From Candidatus Accumulibacter vicinus (GTDB lineage: Bacteria > Pseudomonadota > Gammaproteobacteria > Burkholderiales > Rhodocyclaceae), in the NCBI GenBank assembly GCA_002425405.1, contig DIME01000039.1:4898-16039 (forward strand): a DNA stretch of 11,142 nucleotides, written 5' to 3'. The position numbers were made by a program, and so were the translations under genes. Below the pieces are notes generated by a model that was not told the origin of the DNA, made no database searches, and was given only the letters and a program-made list of their open reading frames with translations. Below are positions 1-7,088 of the stretch, in pieces; within the stretch, counting starts at the first letter, position 1; each line of letters opens with the position of its first letter.

Positions 1-344
1 GGTTCGCTCTGATCGACCGACAGCATGTCGTTGACCTGCGATACACCGGTGACGTTGCCGCAGCAGAGGAGGATTTTCTCCTTGCTGGCCTGGTCGCCGG
101 CGACTCCGAAGACCGTCGCCGTTCCGCTTGCGCCGTCAAAAGTCACCGTCAGGCCGGTCACCGGCAGGTTCTGGGTGTTGATGTAGGCCTCGATCGCGTC
201 CGCTGCGGTACGGTTCAGCTCGTCGAGGCGCGCCTTGGCCGCCTCGTCATCGGGCGCACTGGCCAGTTCGGCCGACGCCGCTTCGGTATCCTTGGCATGA
301 AAAAGCTTCTCGCCTGCTTCCTTGACGAAATCAAAAAAACCCAT
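1..344 (-). CDS. kbp: Kbp/YgaU-like BON-domain protein, N-terminal part (cut by window edge)
   Basis: The minus-strand reading frame begins at ATG 344-342 and stays open to the left edge, giving 114 codons. The N-terminus MGFFDFVKEAGEKLF closely resembles the start of E. coli Kbp (YgaU), a small cytoplasmic K+-binding protein made of a BON domain followed by a LysM domain. Residues about 45-113 fit a BON domain: a helix around ADAIEAYI, then strands around LTVTFDG and TATVFGVAG, then an EKILLCCGNVTGVSQVND segment. There is no signal peptide, as in Kbp. The LysM domain expected after about residue 115 would lie outside the window. A Shine-Dalgarno AGGAGTG (complement of 351-357) precedes the ATG. 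Residues 20-45 form an acidic, Ala-rich insert that E. coli Kbp has only in shorter form. The family call is fairly secure; K+ binding is inferred from the family. Confidence 0.82.
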   Translation of the reverse strand, partial: MGFFDFVKEAGEKLFHAKDTEAASAELASAPDDEAAKARLDELNRTAADAIEAYINTQNLPVTGLTVTFDGASGTATVFGVAGDQASKEKILLCCGNVTGVSQVNDMLSVDQSE

Positions 345-583
345 GTCCTTCACTCCTGAAAAAGCGGCGCATGCTGGCGCCGAAAACAATGATTGATGGC
401 TGCCCTCGTTGGCAGACCAAAACCAGTCTAGCAGTTCCGAAGGCATTCTCAAAGGCAGCGCATGACCCCTGCTGCCAGCCCATCTGGCGACGAGGCGACG
501 AGGCGACGACTAGCGCATTGCTGCGGTGCGCCGGTGTATGCGACACTCGCCAACTCGCTCAACCTGCTCCCGGAGCCGCCCGC
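345..583. other. Divergent intergenic region between the kbp-like gene and the nucleotidase gene
   Basis: This 239-bp spacer separates two divergently transcribed genes and should hold both promoters. The plus frame is open from 371 into the nucleotidase, but the stretch before 584 encodes nothing recognisable and comes before a clear lipoprotein signal peptide, so I treat it as non-coding. I found no pair of promoter boxes close to consensus on either strand. It contains the short tandem repeat at 487-510. Confidence 0.5.
487..510. repeat. Three tandem copies of an 8-bp unit (GCGACGAG)
   Basis: Three adjacent copies of GCGACGAG, the last ending in C instead of G, lie about 75 bp upstream of the nucleotidase start. 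Such a short direct repeat can expand or contract by slippage, or could be a repeated protein-binding site. There is no evidence here for either. Confidence 0.6.
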
Positions 584-2449
584 ATGCGCCCAATGCTGAT
601 CTCCTGCTCGGCCAGCCTGCTCGCCCTGGCACTTTTCTTAAGCGCCTGCCAGACCGCGCCGCTCCCCGCCCCGCTCCCGGCGAGCGCCCTCGAAATCCAC
701 ATCGCGCACATCAATGACCACCATTCGCACCTCGAAGCCACTCCCGACTTCGAGATCAGCATCAATGGGGTTCCGACACGCGTCGAGGCCGGCGGTTTCC
801 CTCGTCTGACGACGCTGTTCAAAGCCAGCCAGGGTCTGCCGAACCTGTTGAAACTGCATGCCGGCGATGCGATCACCGGCACCCTCTACCATACCCTCTA
901 CCAGGGGGAGGCCGACGCGGCGCTGATGAACAGCGTCTGCTTCGACGCTTTCGAACTCGGCAACCACGAGTTCGACGAAGGCGACCTCGGCCTGCAGCGC
1001 TTTCTCGATGACTTGCGCAGCGGCCCCTGCCGGACCACCGTTCTCGCCGCCAATGTCGAAGCGGCGATCGGCACCCCGCTCGCGCCGGTCGCCGCCAATG
1101 ATTATCTGCACCCCTATCTGCTCAAGTCATTCGGCAACGTCACCGTCGGCATCATCGGCATCGAAGTGCGCGGCAAGACGATGAATTCCTCGCGACCGCT
1201 AGCGAGCACGCGCTTCGCAGACGAGGTCGCCAGTGCGCAGAAATACATCGAACGACTGCGCGCGCAGGGCATCCGCCACATCATTCTGCTTACCCACCAG
1301 GGCTACGCAGCCGATGTGGCAATGGCCGCGCAGCTCAGTGACGTGGACGTGATCATCGGTGGCGACTCGCATACCCTGCTCGGCGATTTTTCGGCGATCG
1401 GAATCGACGCTTCGTCCGGCCCCTACCCGACGGTCGTCCGCAACCGCGACGGCGACCCCGTCTGTATCGGCCAGGCCTGGGAATACGCCAAGGCTTTCGG
1501 CCTGCTGCAGGTTCGCTTCGATGCGCATGGCCGCGTCGAGAGCTGCCGCGGCGAGGTGACCCTGCCGATCGGAGACGATTTTCGGCAGAAGGATGCCAGC
1601 GGCACTTTCGTCGCCGTCGACGCGGCCACGCGCACGCGCATCGTCAACACGTTGCAGAGAGCCGGCAGTGCACGCGTGGTCACTGCCGACCCACCCGCAC
1701 AGGCCACCCTCGCCCGCTTTGCCGGTCGCCTCGAAGACCTGAAAAAGCAGCAGATCGGCATCGCCAGCGAATCGCTGTGCCTGGTGCGCGTACCCGGCGA
1801 ATCGACCAACCGCAGCAGTGGCGTTGCCGGCTGCGAACAGGCCAACACCCTGGCCCGCGGCAGCGACATCGCACAAGCCGTCGCCATCGCTTACCGACAG
1901 GCGAGCAGGCTCGCCGACATCGCCCTGCAGAACGGCGGCGGCATCCGTAGCGCGCTGCCGCAGGGCGAAGTCAGTTTCAACACCGCGTACACGGTGCTGC
2001 CTTACAGCAACGTGCTTTTCGAACTGCAGCTCAGTGGCAGCCAGATCGTGGAGGTGCTCGAAGATGCCGTCGGCAACTACCTCGATCGGGGCGGGTCGGA
2101 CGGCTCCCACCCCTACGCCGCCGGCCTGCGCTGGCAGCTCGATCTGTCGCAGCCGCGTGGCCGCCGCTTCAGCGCCATCGAGGTTCGGCGCAAGGGCAGC
2201 GAAATCTGGCAGGCAATCGATCCACACGGCAGTTATACCCTGGTGACCAGCGATTACCTCGCGACCGGCAGCGACGGTTATACGACGCTCGGCAGGATCC
2301 ATCAGACCGGCCACAGCGTGAACACCTATCTCAACTACACGCAAACCTTCGTCGATTACCTGCTGGCACGTGGTACCGTCAGCCGACCGGCGGCCGCCGA
2401 TTACAGCCACCAGCGGGTGATCAGTCGCGACGGCAGGGTGCTGCCCTGA
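584..2449 (+). CDS. nadN: NadN-like NAD pyrophosphatase/5'-nucleotidase, predicted lipoprotein
   Basis: This 621-aa metallophosphatase of the UshA/5'-nucleotidase superfamily should split NAD to NMN and AMP and dephosphorylate nucleotides outside the cytoplasm. Signal peptide residues 1-21 end in the lipobox L-S-A-C22. Gln at +2 predicts the outer membrane. Metallophosphatase motifs: NDHHSHLE (44-51), HAGDAITGT (92-100), GNHEFD (126-131), THQG (237-240) and GGDSH (259-263). The C-terminal nucleotidase domain shows NGGGIR (450-455) and the substrate-loop region TAYTVLPYSN (467-476). NDHHSHLE, HAGDAITGTLY and GDSH match Haemophilus NadN better than UshA: UshA has a metal-binding His where Asp261 stands here. 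I chose ATG 584 because it opens directly on the signal peptide and has GGAG (572-575) 8 nt upstream; ATG 593 is a weaker alternative. The Hsp70 gene follows 17 bp later, so the two are probably co-transcribed. The family is secure; NAD specificity is likely but inferred. Confidence 0.88.
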   Translation: MRPMLISCSASLLALALFLSACQTAPLPAPLPASALEIHIAHINDHHSHLEATPDFEISINGVPTRVEAGGFPRLTTLFKASQGLPNLLKLHAGDAITGTLYHTLYQGEADAALMNSVCFDAFELGNHEFDEGDLGLQRFLDDLRSGPCRTTVLAANVEAAIGTPLAPVAANDYLHPYLLKSFGNVTVGIIGIEVRGKTMNSSRPLASTRFADEVASAQKYIERLRAQGIRHIILLTHQGYAADVAMAAQLSDVDVIIGGDSHTLLGDFSAIGIDASSGPYPTVVRNRDGDPVCIGQAWEYAKAFGLLQVRFDAHGRVESCRGEVTLPIGDDFRQKDASGTFVAVDAATRTRIVNTLQRAGSARVVTADPPAQATLARFAGRLEDLKKQQIGIASESLCLVRVPGESTNRSSGVAGCEQANTLARGSDIAQAVAIAYRQASRLADIALQNGGGIRSALPQGEVSFNTAYTVLPYSNVLFELQLSGSQIVEVLEDAVGNYLDRGGSDGSHPYAAGLRWQLDLSQPRGRRFSAIEVRRKGSEIWQAIDPHGSYTLVTSDYLATGSDGYTTLGRIHQTGHSVNTYLNYTQTFVDYLLARGTVSRPAAADYSHQRVISRDGRVLP

Positions 2450-2466
2450 GAGAAGCCCTAGAGACC

Positions 2467-5328
2467 ATGAAAAAACCATACATCGTCGGAATCGATCTGG
2501 GAACCAGCAATACGGTTGTCGCTTACAGCGCGCCCGGCAGGAGACAAGTCGAGCTGTTTGAAATCGAGCAACTGGTCGGTCCTGGCCAGGTGGCTGCACG
2601 GCCGTTGCTGCCGTCGGTGCGTTTTCATCCGGCCGCCGGGGAGATCAGCCCGGGTGATCTGCAACTGCCATGGGTGACCGAGGAAGGCGACGCGCCGCTG
2701 GTCACCGGCCGCCTGGCGCTCGATCTCGGGGCGCAGGTTCCCGGGCGGCTGGTCGCCAGCGCCAAGAGCTGGCTGTCGCACGCCGCGGTCGATCGCCTGG
2801 CGCCGATTCTGCCTTGGGGCGCCGAAGAGGAGGTCACCAAGGTCTCGCCGGTGATGGCCAGTGCGAGCTATCTCGCGCATGTCCGCGCTGCCTGGCAGCA
2901 CCGTTTTCCAAAAGCGCCCCTCGAACAGCAACAGGTGATCCTGACCGTCCCCGCTTCCTTTGACGAAGGCGCGCGCGCGCTGACCATCGAAGCCGCTCGG
3001 CAAGCCGGCCTGGCCAATCTGCGGCTGCTCGAGGAACCACAAGCGGCTTTCTACGACTGGCTGTTCCGTCACCAGCAGAGCCTGGCCGATGAACTCGCGG
3101 CAACGCGGCTGCTCATGGTCTGCGACGTCGGCGGCGGCACCACCGATCTGACGCTGATCCAGGTGGCGATCCAGGACGGCGAGCCGGTACTCACCCGCAT
3201 TGGCGTCGGCGACCACCTGATGCTCGGTGGCGACAATATGGATCTCGCGCTCGCGCACCTCGTCGAATCGCGCTTGCCGGCCAGCGAAGGTCGCCTGTCA
3301 GCGCCGCGCTTTTCACAACTGACCGCTCGTTGCCGGGTGGCCAAGGAACAGCTCCTGGCCGCCGACGCCCCCGAGACGGTCCAACTGACGCTGCTCGGTG
3401 GCGGTTCGCGGCTGATCGGCGGCGCGCGCACGGTCGAACTGAAGCGCGATGAAGTCCTGCAGGTGATCGTCGACGGCTTCTTCCCGCGCGTGCCGCCCGA
3501 TGCACCCGTTCAGCAGCGGCGCGCCGCGATTGTCGAGTTCGGGCTGCCCTACCCCGCTGACCCGGCGATTACGCGCCACGTCGCCGCTTTCCTCAGACGA
3601 CACGCGCAGGCCGCGCGCCAGGCACTCGGCGACGCCACCGGCCCAGGCGGCGAACCAGGACTGCCGGTACCGGACACGCTGCTGTTCAACGGCGGCGTTT
3701 TCCGTGCCGATGCCCTTGCCGAACGTCTGCAGTACACCCTCGGCGACTGGCGAGGTGCAGCGCTGCGCCTGCTGCACAATGATAACCCTGACGTCGCCGT
3801 GGCCCGCGGTGCGGTGGCCTACGCGCTGATCCGCCAGGGACAGGGGCGGCGAATCGGTGGCGGATCGGCTCGCAGTTACTTTCTGCTTCTCGATGATCAG
3901 GGACAGCAGCGGCGCGGCATCTGCCTGCTGCCGCGTGGTACGGAAGAAGGCCACGAAATCCGGCTGCCCGAACGCATCTTCAGCCTGCGCCTCGGGCAGC
4001 CGGTACGTTTTCACCTTGCGTCGTCGGTCGCCGACAATGCTTATCGGCCGGGCGAAATCACCTTTCTCGACGACGATGATTTCGTTCGCCTGCCGCCCAT
4101 CGCCACCGTCGTACAGGCGCCCGCCGAGAGCAATCAGCGGGAGGTGCGCGTGCAACTGAGCACCGCCATGACCGAAGTCGGCACCCTTGAAATCCATTGC
4201 GTCAGTGTTGACGATGCCGCCCGCCGCTGGTTGCTCGAATTTCAGTTGCGTGGCGACGACGGCCATACTGCGGTGTCGTCGGCGGTCCTGCCGGCACGTT
4301 TCGCTGATGCCGTGCAGTGCATCGAGCGCATTTTCGGAGCCAGCTCGCAACCGATCGAAAACAAGGAGGTGCGTCGCCTGCGCGGCCAGATCGAGCATCT
4401 GCTCGGCAAACGCGAGGACTGGGAGATGCCGCTGCTGCGCGCCCTCTTCGACCTCCTGTTGCCGCGCGCGCGCCGCCGCCGGCGGTCACCTGAACATGAA
4501 CGCCTGTGGCTCAATCTGGCCGGTTTCTGCCTACGTCCCGGTCTCGGCTACGCGCTCGACGAGTGGCGGATCGAGCAACTCTGCGACTTGTTCCCGCAGG
4601 GAATCCAGTATGTGAACGAAAGCCAGAACTGGTCGGAATGGTGGATCCTCTGGCGACGCGCGGCGGGCGGCCTGCCGGCCACCGTTCAGGATCAACTTCT
4701 GGCCGAACTCGGCCCCTGGCTGCGTGCCGAGCCGACGAAGAGCCGCAGCCGCCTTGCGACGACCATCGCCGGCAGTCACGACGACATGCTGCGCCTGCTT
4801 GCTTCGCTCGAAAGACTACCCGTCGAACGCAAGCTCGAAGCCGGCGAATGGCTGCTCGAACGCTTGCGCAAGGGCTCGGAGAAAACGCTCGGCTGGTGGG
4901 CGATCGGCCGTATCGGCGCCCGCCAGTCGCTCTATGGCAGCGCCCACCAGGTGATCCCGGCGGAGGTTGCCGGCCGCTGGCTGCAAGCCCTGCTGGCGCT
5001 GGACTGGAAAAAGGTCGAACCGGCCGCTTTTGCGGCAACGCAAATCGCCCGTCTGACCGGCGACCGTGCGCGCGACCTGCCGGACGACATCCGCAGCGCG
5101 GTTCTCGCGCGCCTGGCGGCGATCAATGCCAGCGCCACCTGGATCAGGCAGGTGCAGAGTGTCGTCGAACTCGACAAGGCCGACCAACGCCGCGCTTTCG
5201 GCGAGTCCCTGCCAGCAGGATTGAAACTCGTGTCGGAATCCGGGAGCGCCTGCATGCGGGCGGCCGACAAACCGCTCGCAGCCGCCTCCGAGGGAGTCAC
5301 CGGTCAGCGCCAGGGTCTCGGCCAATGA
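2467..5328 (+). CDS. Divergent Hsp70-family chaperone with DUF3731-type C-terminus
   Basis: This 953-aa cytoplasmic protein has an Hsp70/actin-fold ATPase at about residues 4-460. Phosphate-1 loop: IDLGTSNTVV (9-18). Connect region: VPASF (161-165) and LEEPQAAFYDW (188-198). Phosphate-2 loop: DVGGGTTDLT (220-229). The adenosine region is modified to LLFNGGVFRAD (405-415), followed by NPDVAVARGAVAYA (440-453). A beta-rich section (about 465-600) sits where the substrate-binding domain would be. A basic run RARRRRR (667-673) leads into a long Trp-rich helical tail (about 635-925) typical of DUF3731 Hsp70 relatives. DnaK is about 640 aa, so some 300 residues are extra. There is no DnaK-like acidic EEVD or lid tail. 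No J-protein or GrpE gene is nearby; the NadN-like gene is 17 bp upstream. The ribosome binding site is weak (GAGA). ATP-dependent chaperone action is inferred from fold; the client is unknown. Confidence 0.88.
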   Translation: MKKPYIVGIDLGTSNTVVAYSAPGRRQVELFEIEQLVGPGQVAARPLLPSVRFHPAAGEISPGDLQLPWVTEEGDAPLVTGRLALDLGAQVPGRLVASAKSWLSHAAVDRLAPILPWGAEEEVTKVSPVMASASYLAHVRAAWQHRFPKAPLEQQQVILTVPASFDEGARALTIEAARQAGLANLRLLEEPQAAFYDWLFRHQQSLADELAATRLLMVCDVGGGTTDLTLIQVAIQDGEPVLTRIGVGDHLMLGGDNMDLALAHLVESRLPASEGRLSAPRFSQLTARCRVAKEQLLAADAPETVQLTLLGGGSRLIGGARTVELKRDEVLQVIVDGFFPRVPPDAPVQQRRAAIVEFGLPYPADPAITRHVAAFLRRHAQAARQALGDATGPGGEPGLPVPDTLLFNGGVFRADALAERLQYTLGDWRGAALRLLHNDNPDVAVARGAVAYALIRQGQGRRIGGGSARSYFLLLDDQGQQRRGICLLPRGTEEGHEIRLPERIFSLRLGQPVRFHLASSVADNAYRPGEITFLDDDDFVRLPPIATVVQAPAESNQREVRVQLSTAMTEVGTLEIHCVSVDDAARRWLLEFQLRGDDGHTAVSSAVLPARFADAVQCIERIFGASSQPIENKEVRRLRGQIEHLLGKREDWEMPLLRALFDLLLPRARRRRRSPEHERLWLNLAGFCLRPGLGYALDEWRIEQLCDLFPQGIQYVNESQNWSEWWILWRRAAGGLPATVQDQLLAELGPWLRAEPTKSRSRLATTIAGSHDDMLRLLASLERLPVERKLEAGEWLLERLRKGSEKTLGWWAIGRIGARQSLYGSAHQVIPAEVAGRWLQALLALDWKKVEPAAFAATQIARLTGDRARDLPDDIRSAVLARLAAINASATWIRQVQSVVELDKADQRRAFGESLPAGLKLVSESGSACMRAADKPLAAASEGVTGQRQGLGQ

Positions 5329-5337
5329 TCAAAAATA

Positions 5338-5352
5338 TCATTAACTTAATGA
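5338..5352. promoter_or_regulatory. AT-rich 15-bp palindrome
   Basis: TCATTAA-C-TTAATGA is a perfect 7-bp inverted repeat around one base, 10 bp after the Hsp70 stop and 42 bp before the -35 box of the next promoter. It stands out in GC-rich surroundings. It looks like a dimeric-regulator site rather than a terminator, since no T tract follows. The regulator is unknown. Confidence 0.45.
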
Positions 5353-5373
5353 GTTATCGATGACCATCGGGGC

Positions 5374-5392
5374 GCGTAGAGGCACTTTACGC
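5374..5392. promoter_or_regulatory. 19-bp imperfect dyad adjoining the -35 box
   Basis: GCGTAGAG-GCA-CTTTACGC has 8-bp arms with 7 of 8 positions complementary, and ends one base before the TTGACA box at 5394. This position suits an activator or repressor site for the downstream small gene. As RNA it could also form an 8-bp stem (one G-U) closing the Hsp70 transcript, but no U tract follows. Confidence 0.45.
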
Positions 5393-5393
5393 A

Positions 5394-5423
5394 TTGACAT
5401 CGAAAGTACGTATTCCGGATAAT
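5394..5423 (+). promoter_or_regulatory. Strong sigma-70 promoter for the 72-aa gene
   Basis: A perfect -35 box TTGACA (5394-5399) and a -10 box GATAAT (5418-5423, 5 of 6 matches) are separated by 18 bp. Transcription should start near 5430, leaving a 5' leader of about 50 nt before the ATG at 5481. This is the best promoter I can see in the window. It implies that the small gene is transcribed independently of the Hsp70 gene. Confidence 0.75.
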
Positions 5424-5468
5424 GGCCGCCGGCAGGGTCCATGGACTGCGTTGCCGAAGGATGTTTCC

Positions 5469-5474
5469 AAGGAG
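5469..5474 (+). promoter_or_regulatory. Strong ribosome binding site fixing the small-gene start
   Basis: AAGGAG is followed by 6 nt and then the ATG at 5481. It decides the start against in-frame upstream TTG codons; the first of these, at 5394, is part of the -35 box and so cannot be translated from this promoter. Confidence 0.8.
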
Positions 5475-5480
5475 TTAAGC

Positions 5481-5699
5481 ATGCGGGCGAAGAGAAGCGT
5501 AGATCGCCGCCAAACAAATTCTGGTCCACTGGCCGGAATGGCGGAACGCCGCTATGGCATTGACCGCCGCAAGTTTCAGTTGACGGGAGAATCGATCGCG
5601 GCACTGGAAGCGCGGCTGGCGGCACTGGCGTGTCAATGCGACGAAAACGGTGAGGACGAAGGTTCCGGGTGGGACAAGGTGATCATTCCCCTGAGCTAA
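5481..5699 (+). CDS. 72-aa basic/acidic protein of unknown function with two DRR motifs
   Basis: I do not recognise this family. The protein has a basic N-terminal half with a repeated pattern, RSVDRR (5-10) and RRYGIDRRK (23-31). A predicted amphipathic helix follows around SIAALEARLAALA (38-50), then CQC (51-53), then an acidic linker (DENGEDEG, 54-61) and a hydrophobic end (VIIPLS, 67-72). There is no signal peptide or membrane segment, so it is probably cytoplasmic. CQC alone is too little to call a metal site. The DRR repeats could bind nucleic acid or an anionic partner; this is speculation. It is a real gene rather than a chance frame because a strong sigma-70 promoter (5394-5423), upstream dyads and an AAGGAG ribosome binding site all point at this ATG. 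Its 3' end overlaps the convergent LEA-like gene by 17 bp. Confidence 0.72.
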   Translation: MRAKRSVDRRQTNSGPLAGMAERRYGIDRRKFQLTGESIAALEARLAALACQCDENGEDEGSGWDKVIIPLS

Positions 5700-6216
5700 C
5701 GGTCATGACTTTTCCAGGCGCCCCCGACCGGTCCGAACCGGAAGGAAGCGACTTCCGGGGTGAATGGTCGGCTGCCGGCATCTGCAGATCACCGCGCCGT
5801 TCGAAGGGCACATTGCCCAAACCGGAAACGTGGATGCGTCCGACGATCCGGTAGTCGACCCGCTCCCGGCCGCCTTTCTGCAAGTCGCGAAGCTGTTTCA
5901 GGGTGCTCCCCAGCGTACTGGTGGCCATCACCTCAAGTACCGCTTCGCCAAATCGCGGGACGCTGACCGCCTTGTCCGACAGGCCCTTGATGAACGCTTG
6001 TCCATTGAGCTCGATCTCGAAGTTCAGGCCATTGATCGGCAATTCCACATCGTTCGGATTCTGGATTCGCAGTTTGAGCAAGAAACGTTGTTCAAACAGG
6101 CCCAGTTGCACCAGATTCAGGCCGGCAAGGCTGACCTCGGGCTTTTGTGAAAAGCCTCCGAGTCCGGCACACGCGCTCAACAGGGCGATCGACACGATCG
6201 CCAGACAGCTTCTCAT
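5683..6216 (-). CDS. LEA14/WHy-type (LEA type 2) lipoprotein
   Basis: This 177-aa protein has a short signal peptide ending in lipobox L-S-A-C16 (13-16), with Ala at +2, so it is predicted to be an outer-membrane-directed lipoprotein. Residues about 27-147 fit the LEA type 2 / water-stress-and-hypersensitivity fold: EVSLAGLNLVQLGLFEQ, then the hallmark LKLRIQNPNDVELPING (47-63), then an immunoglobulin-like strand pattern ending GRIHVSGLGNVPFERRGD (126-143). The last 30 or so residues (Ser/Pro/Gly-rich) lie beyond the usual fold and run into the convergent gene. The start ATG (6216-6214) overlaps the TGA of the dehydrogenase gene in an ATGA junction and lacks a clear ribosome binding site, so translation is probably coupled. 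The family is reasonably secure. Bacterial relatives have no established biochemical role; envelope or desiccation stress protection is only a guess. Confidence 0.8.
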   Translation of the reverse strand: MRSCLAIVSIALLSACAGLGGFSQKPEVSLAGLNLVQLGLFEQRFLLKLRIQNPNDVELPINGLNFEIELNGQAFIKGLSDKAVSVPRFGEAVLEVMATSTLGSTLKQLRDLQKGGRERVDYRIVGRIHVSGLGNVPFERRGDLQMPAADHSPRKSLPSGSDRSGAPGKVMTVSSGE

Positions 6217-7088
6217 GAGCACTGGCCGCCGGCTTCCAGAACCCGCAATAACGACGCCGTATCCGCACGCCCCCAGCCCATCGCCATCAGGGCATTGAGT
6301 TGATGATCGACCTGCGCGGCAACCGGCAGGGGCACCCCCAGACGATGGGCTTCGCCGATGACGATGCGGTAATCCTTGTGATGCAGACGAGCCTCGACCC
6401 CGGCAACGAAGTCCCGATCGACCATTCTCCCGCCCATCACTTCCAGCACACGGCTGCCGGCTGAACCACCGGCCAGCGCCTGCCTCACCCTGGCCGGATC
6501 GGCACCGGCGGCGCGGCTCAGGTGCAGCGCCTCGGCCACGGCCTGAATCGCCGCGACCATCAGCATCTGATTGCACACCTTGGCGACCTGCCCGGCGCCG
6601 TGCTCACCGACATGCACGACCGATCTGCCGAGCAGGGCGAAGAGGGGCCGCACCCGTTCGAGTACCGCCGCCTTGCCACCGACCATGATCGCCAGTGTCG
6701 CCGCGATCGCCCCCTGCTCACCGCCGGAAACCGGTGCATCGAGCATGTCGACGCCCGACCGGGACAGACGCTCGGCCAGCGAGCGTGCGGTTTGCGGCGC
6801 GATGGTGCTCATGTCCACCAGGATCGAACCCGGGGCGAATCCCGCCAGCAGGCCATCCGCGCCGAGCGTCAGGTGCTCGACATCGGCATCGGCGGTGACC
6901 ATCGTGAATACCGTCTCGGCGCATCCGGCGACCGCCGCCGCCGATGCGCAGTGCAGCGCTCCAGCCGCCAGCAAGGGCTGGCAGGAGGCGGGACGCCGTG
7001 CCCAGACCGCGACCTGATGCCCGGCATGCAGCAGATGCAGCGCCATCGGCCGACCCATCACACCGAGGCCAATGAAACCGAGCCGCAT
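6213..7088 (-). CDS. Beta-hydroxyacid dehydrogenase (GlxR/3-hydroxyisobutyrate dehydrogenase family), diverged paralog
   Basis: This 291-aa NAD(P)-dependent enzyme should oxidise or reduce a small 3-hydroxy acid. The Rossmann dinucleotide loop is GFIGLGVMGRPM (4-15). Further family motifs are VDMST (91-95), substrate-binding DAPVSGG (117-123), catalytic GAGQVAKVCN with Lys170 and Asn173, and HHKDY (236-240). It aligns without gaps to the product of the neighbouring gene; by hand I count about 147 identities in 290. The neighbour keeps the GGFA and PGFKxxxHQKD segments of tartronate semialdehyde reductase, whereas this copy has GGSA (207-210) and AGVEARLHHKD (229-239), so its substrate probably differs. 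Its ATG shares one base with the upstream stop (TGATG, 7090-7086) and has GGGAGG 6 nt upstream. Downstream it overlaps the LEA-like gene by 4 nt. The family is secure; the substrate is unknown. Confidence 0.9.
   Translation of the reverse strand: MRLGFIGLGVMGRPMALHLLHAGHQVAVWARRPASCQPLLAAGALHCASAAAVAGCAETVFTMVTADADVEHLTLGADGLLAGFAPGSILVDMSTIAPQTARSLAERLSRSGVDMLDAPVSGGEQGAIAATLAIMVGGKAAVLERVRPLFALLGRSVVHVGEHGAGQVAKVCNQMLMVAAIQAVAEALHLSRAAGADPARVRQALAGGSAGSRVLEVMGGRMVDRDFVAGVEARLHHKDYRIVIGEAHRLGVPLPVAAQVDHQLNALMAMGWGRADTASLLRVLEAGGQCS

Noticed and set aside
388..435. Possible minus-strand promoter TTGGTC-17-ATCAAT for the kbp-like gene
   Set aside because: Only about half of the positions in each box match, which is no better than chance in a 240-bp spacer.
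371..583. N-terminal extension of the nucleotidase from ATG 371
   Set aside because: It would place 71 low-complexity residues in front of a perfect lipoprotein signal peptide; GGAG with 8-nt spacing supports 584.
1199..2599. A 466-codon open frame antisense to the nucleotidase gene, and many other long antisense or shifted frames over the Hsp70 and caspase genes
   Set aside because: They mirror strong GC codon bias of the real genes, show no recognisable domains, and have no ribosome binding site or gene-like spacing.
5394..5480. Upstream TTG start for the 72-aa protein
   Set aside because: That TTG is the first part of the -35 box, and a much better ATG with AAGGAG exists at 5481.
5728..5758. 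Hairpin CCGGAAG/CTTCCGG (5738-5758), with a competing CCGGT/ACCGG stem (5728-5741), as terminator for the convergent genes
   Set aside because: No T tract follows on either strand, and it lies within the LEA-like coding region, so it is weak evidence for a terminator.
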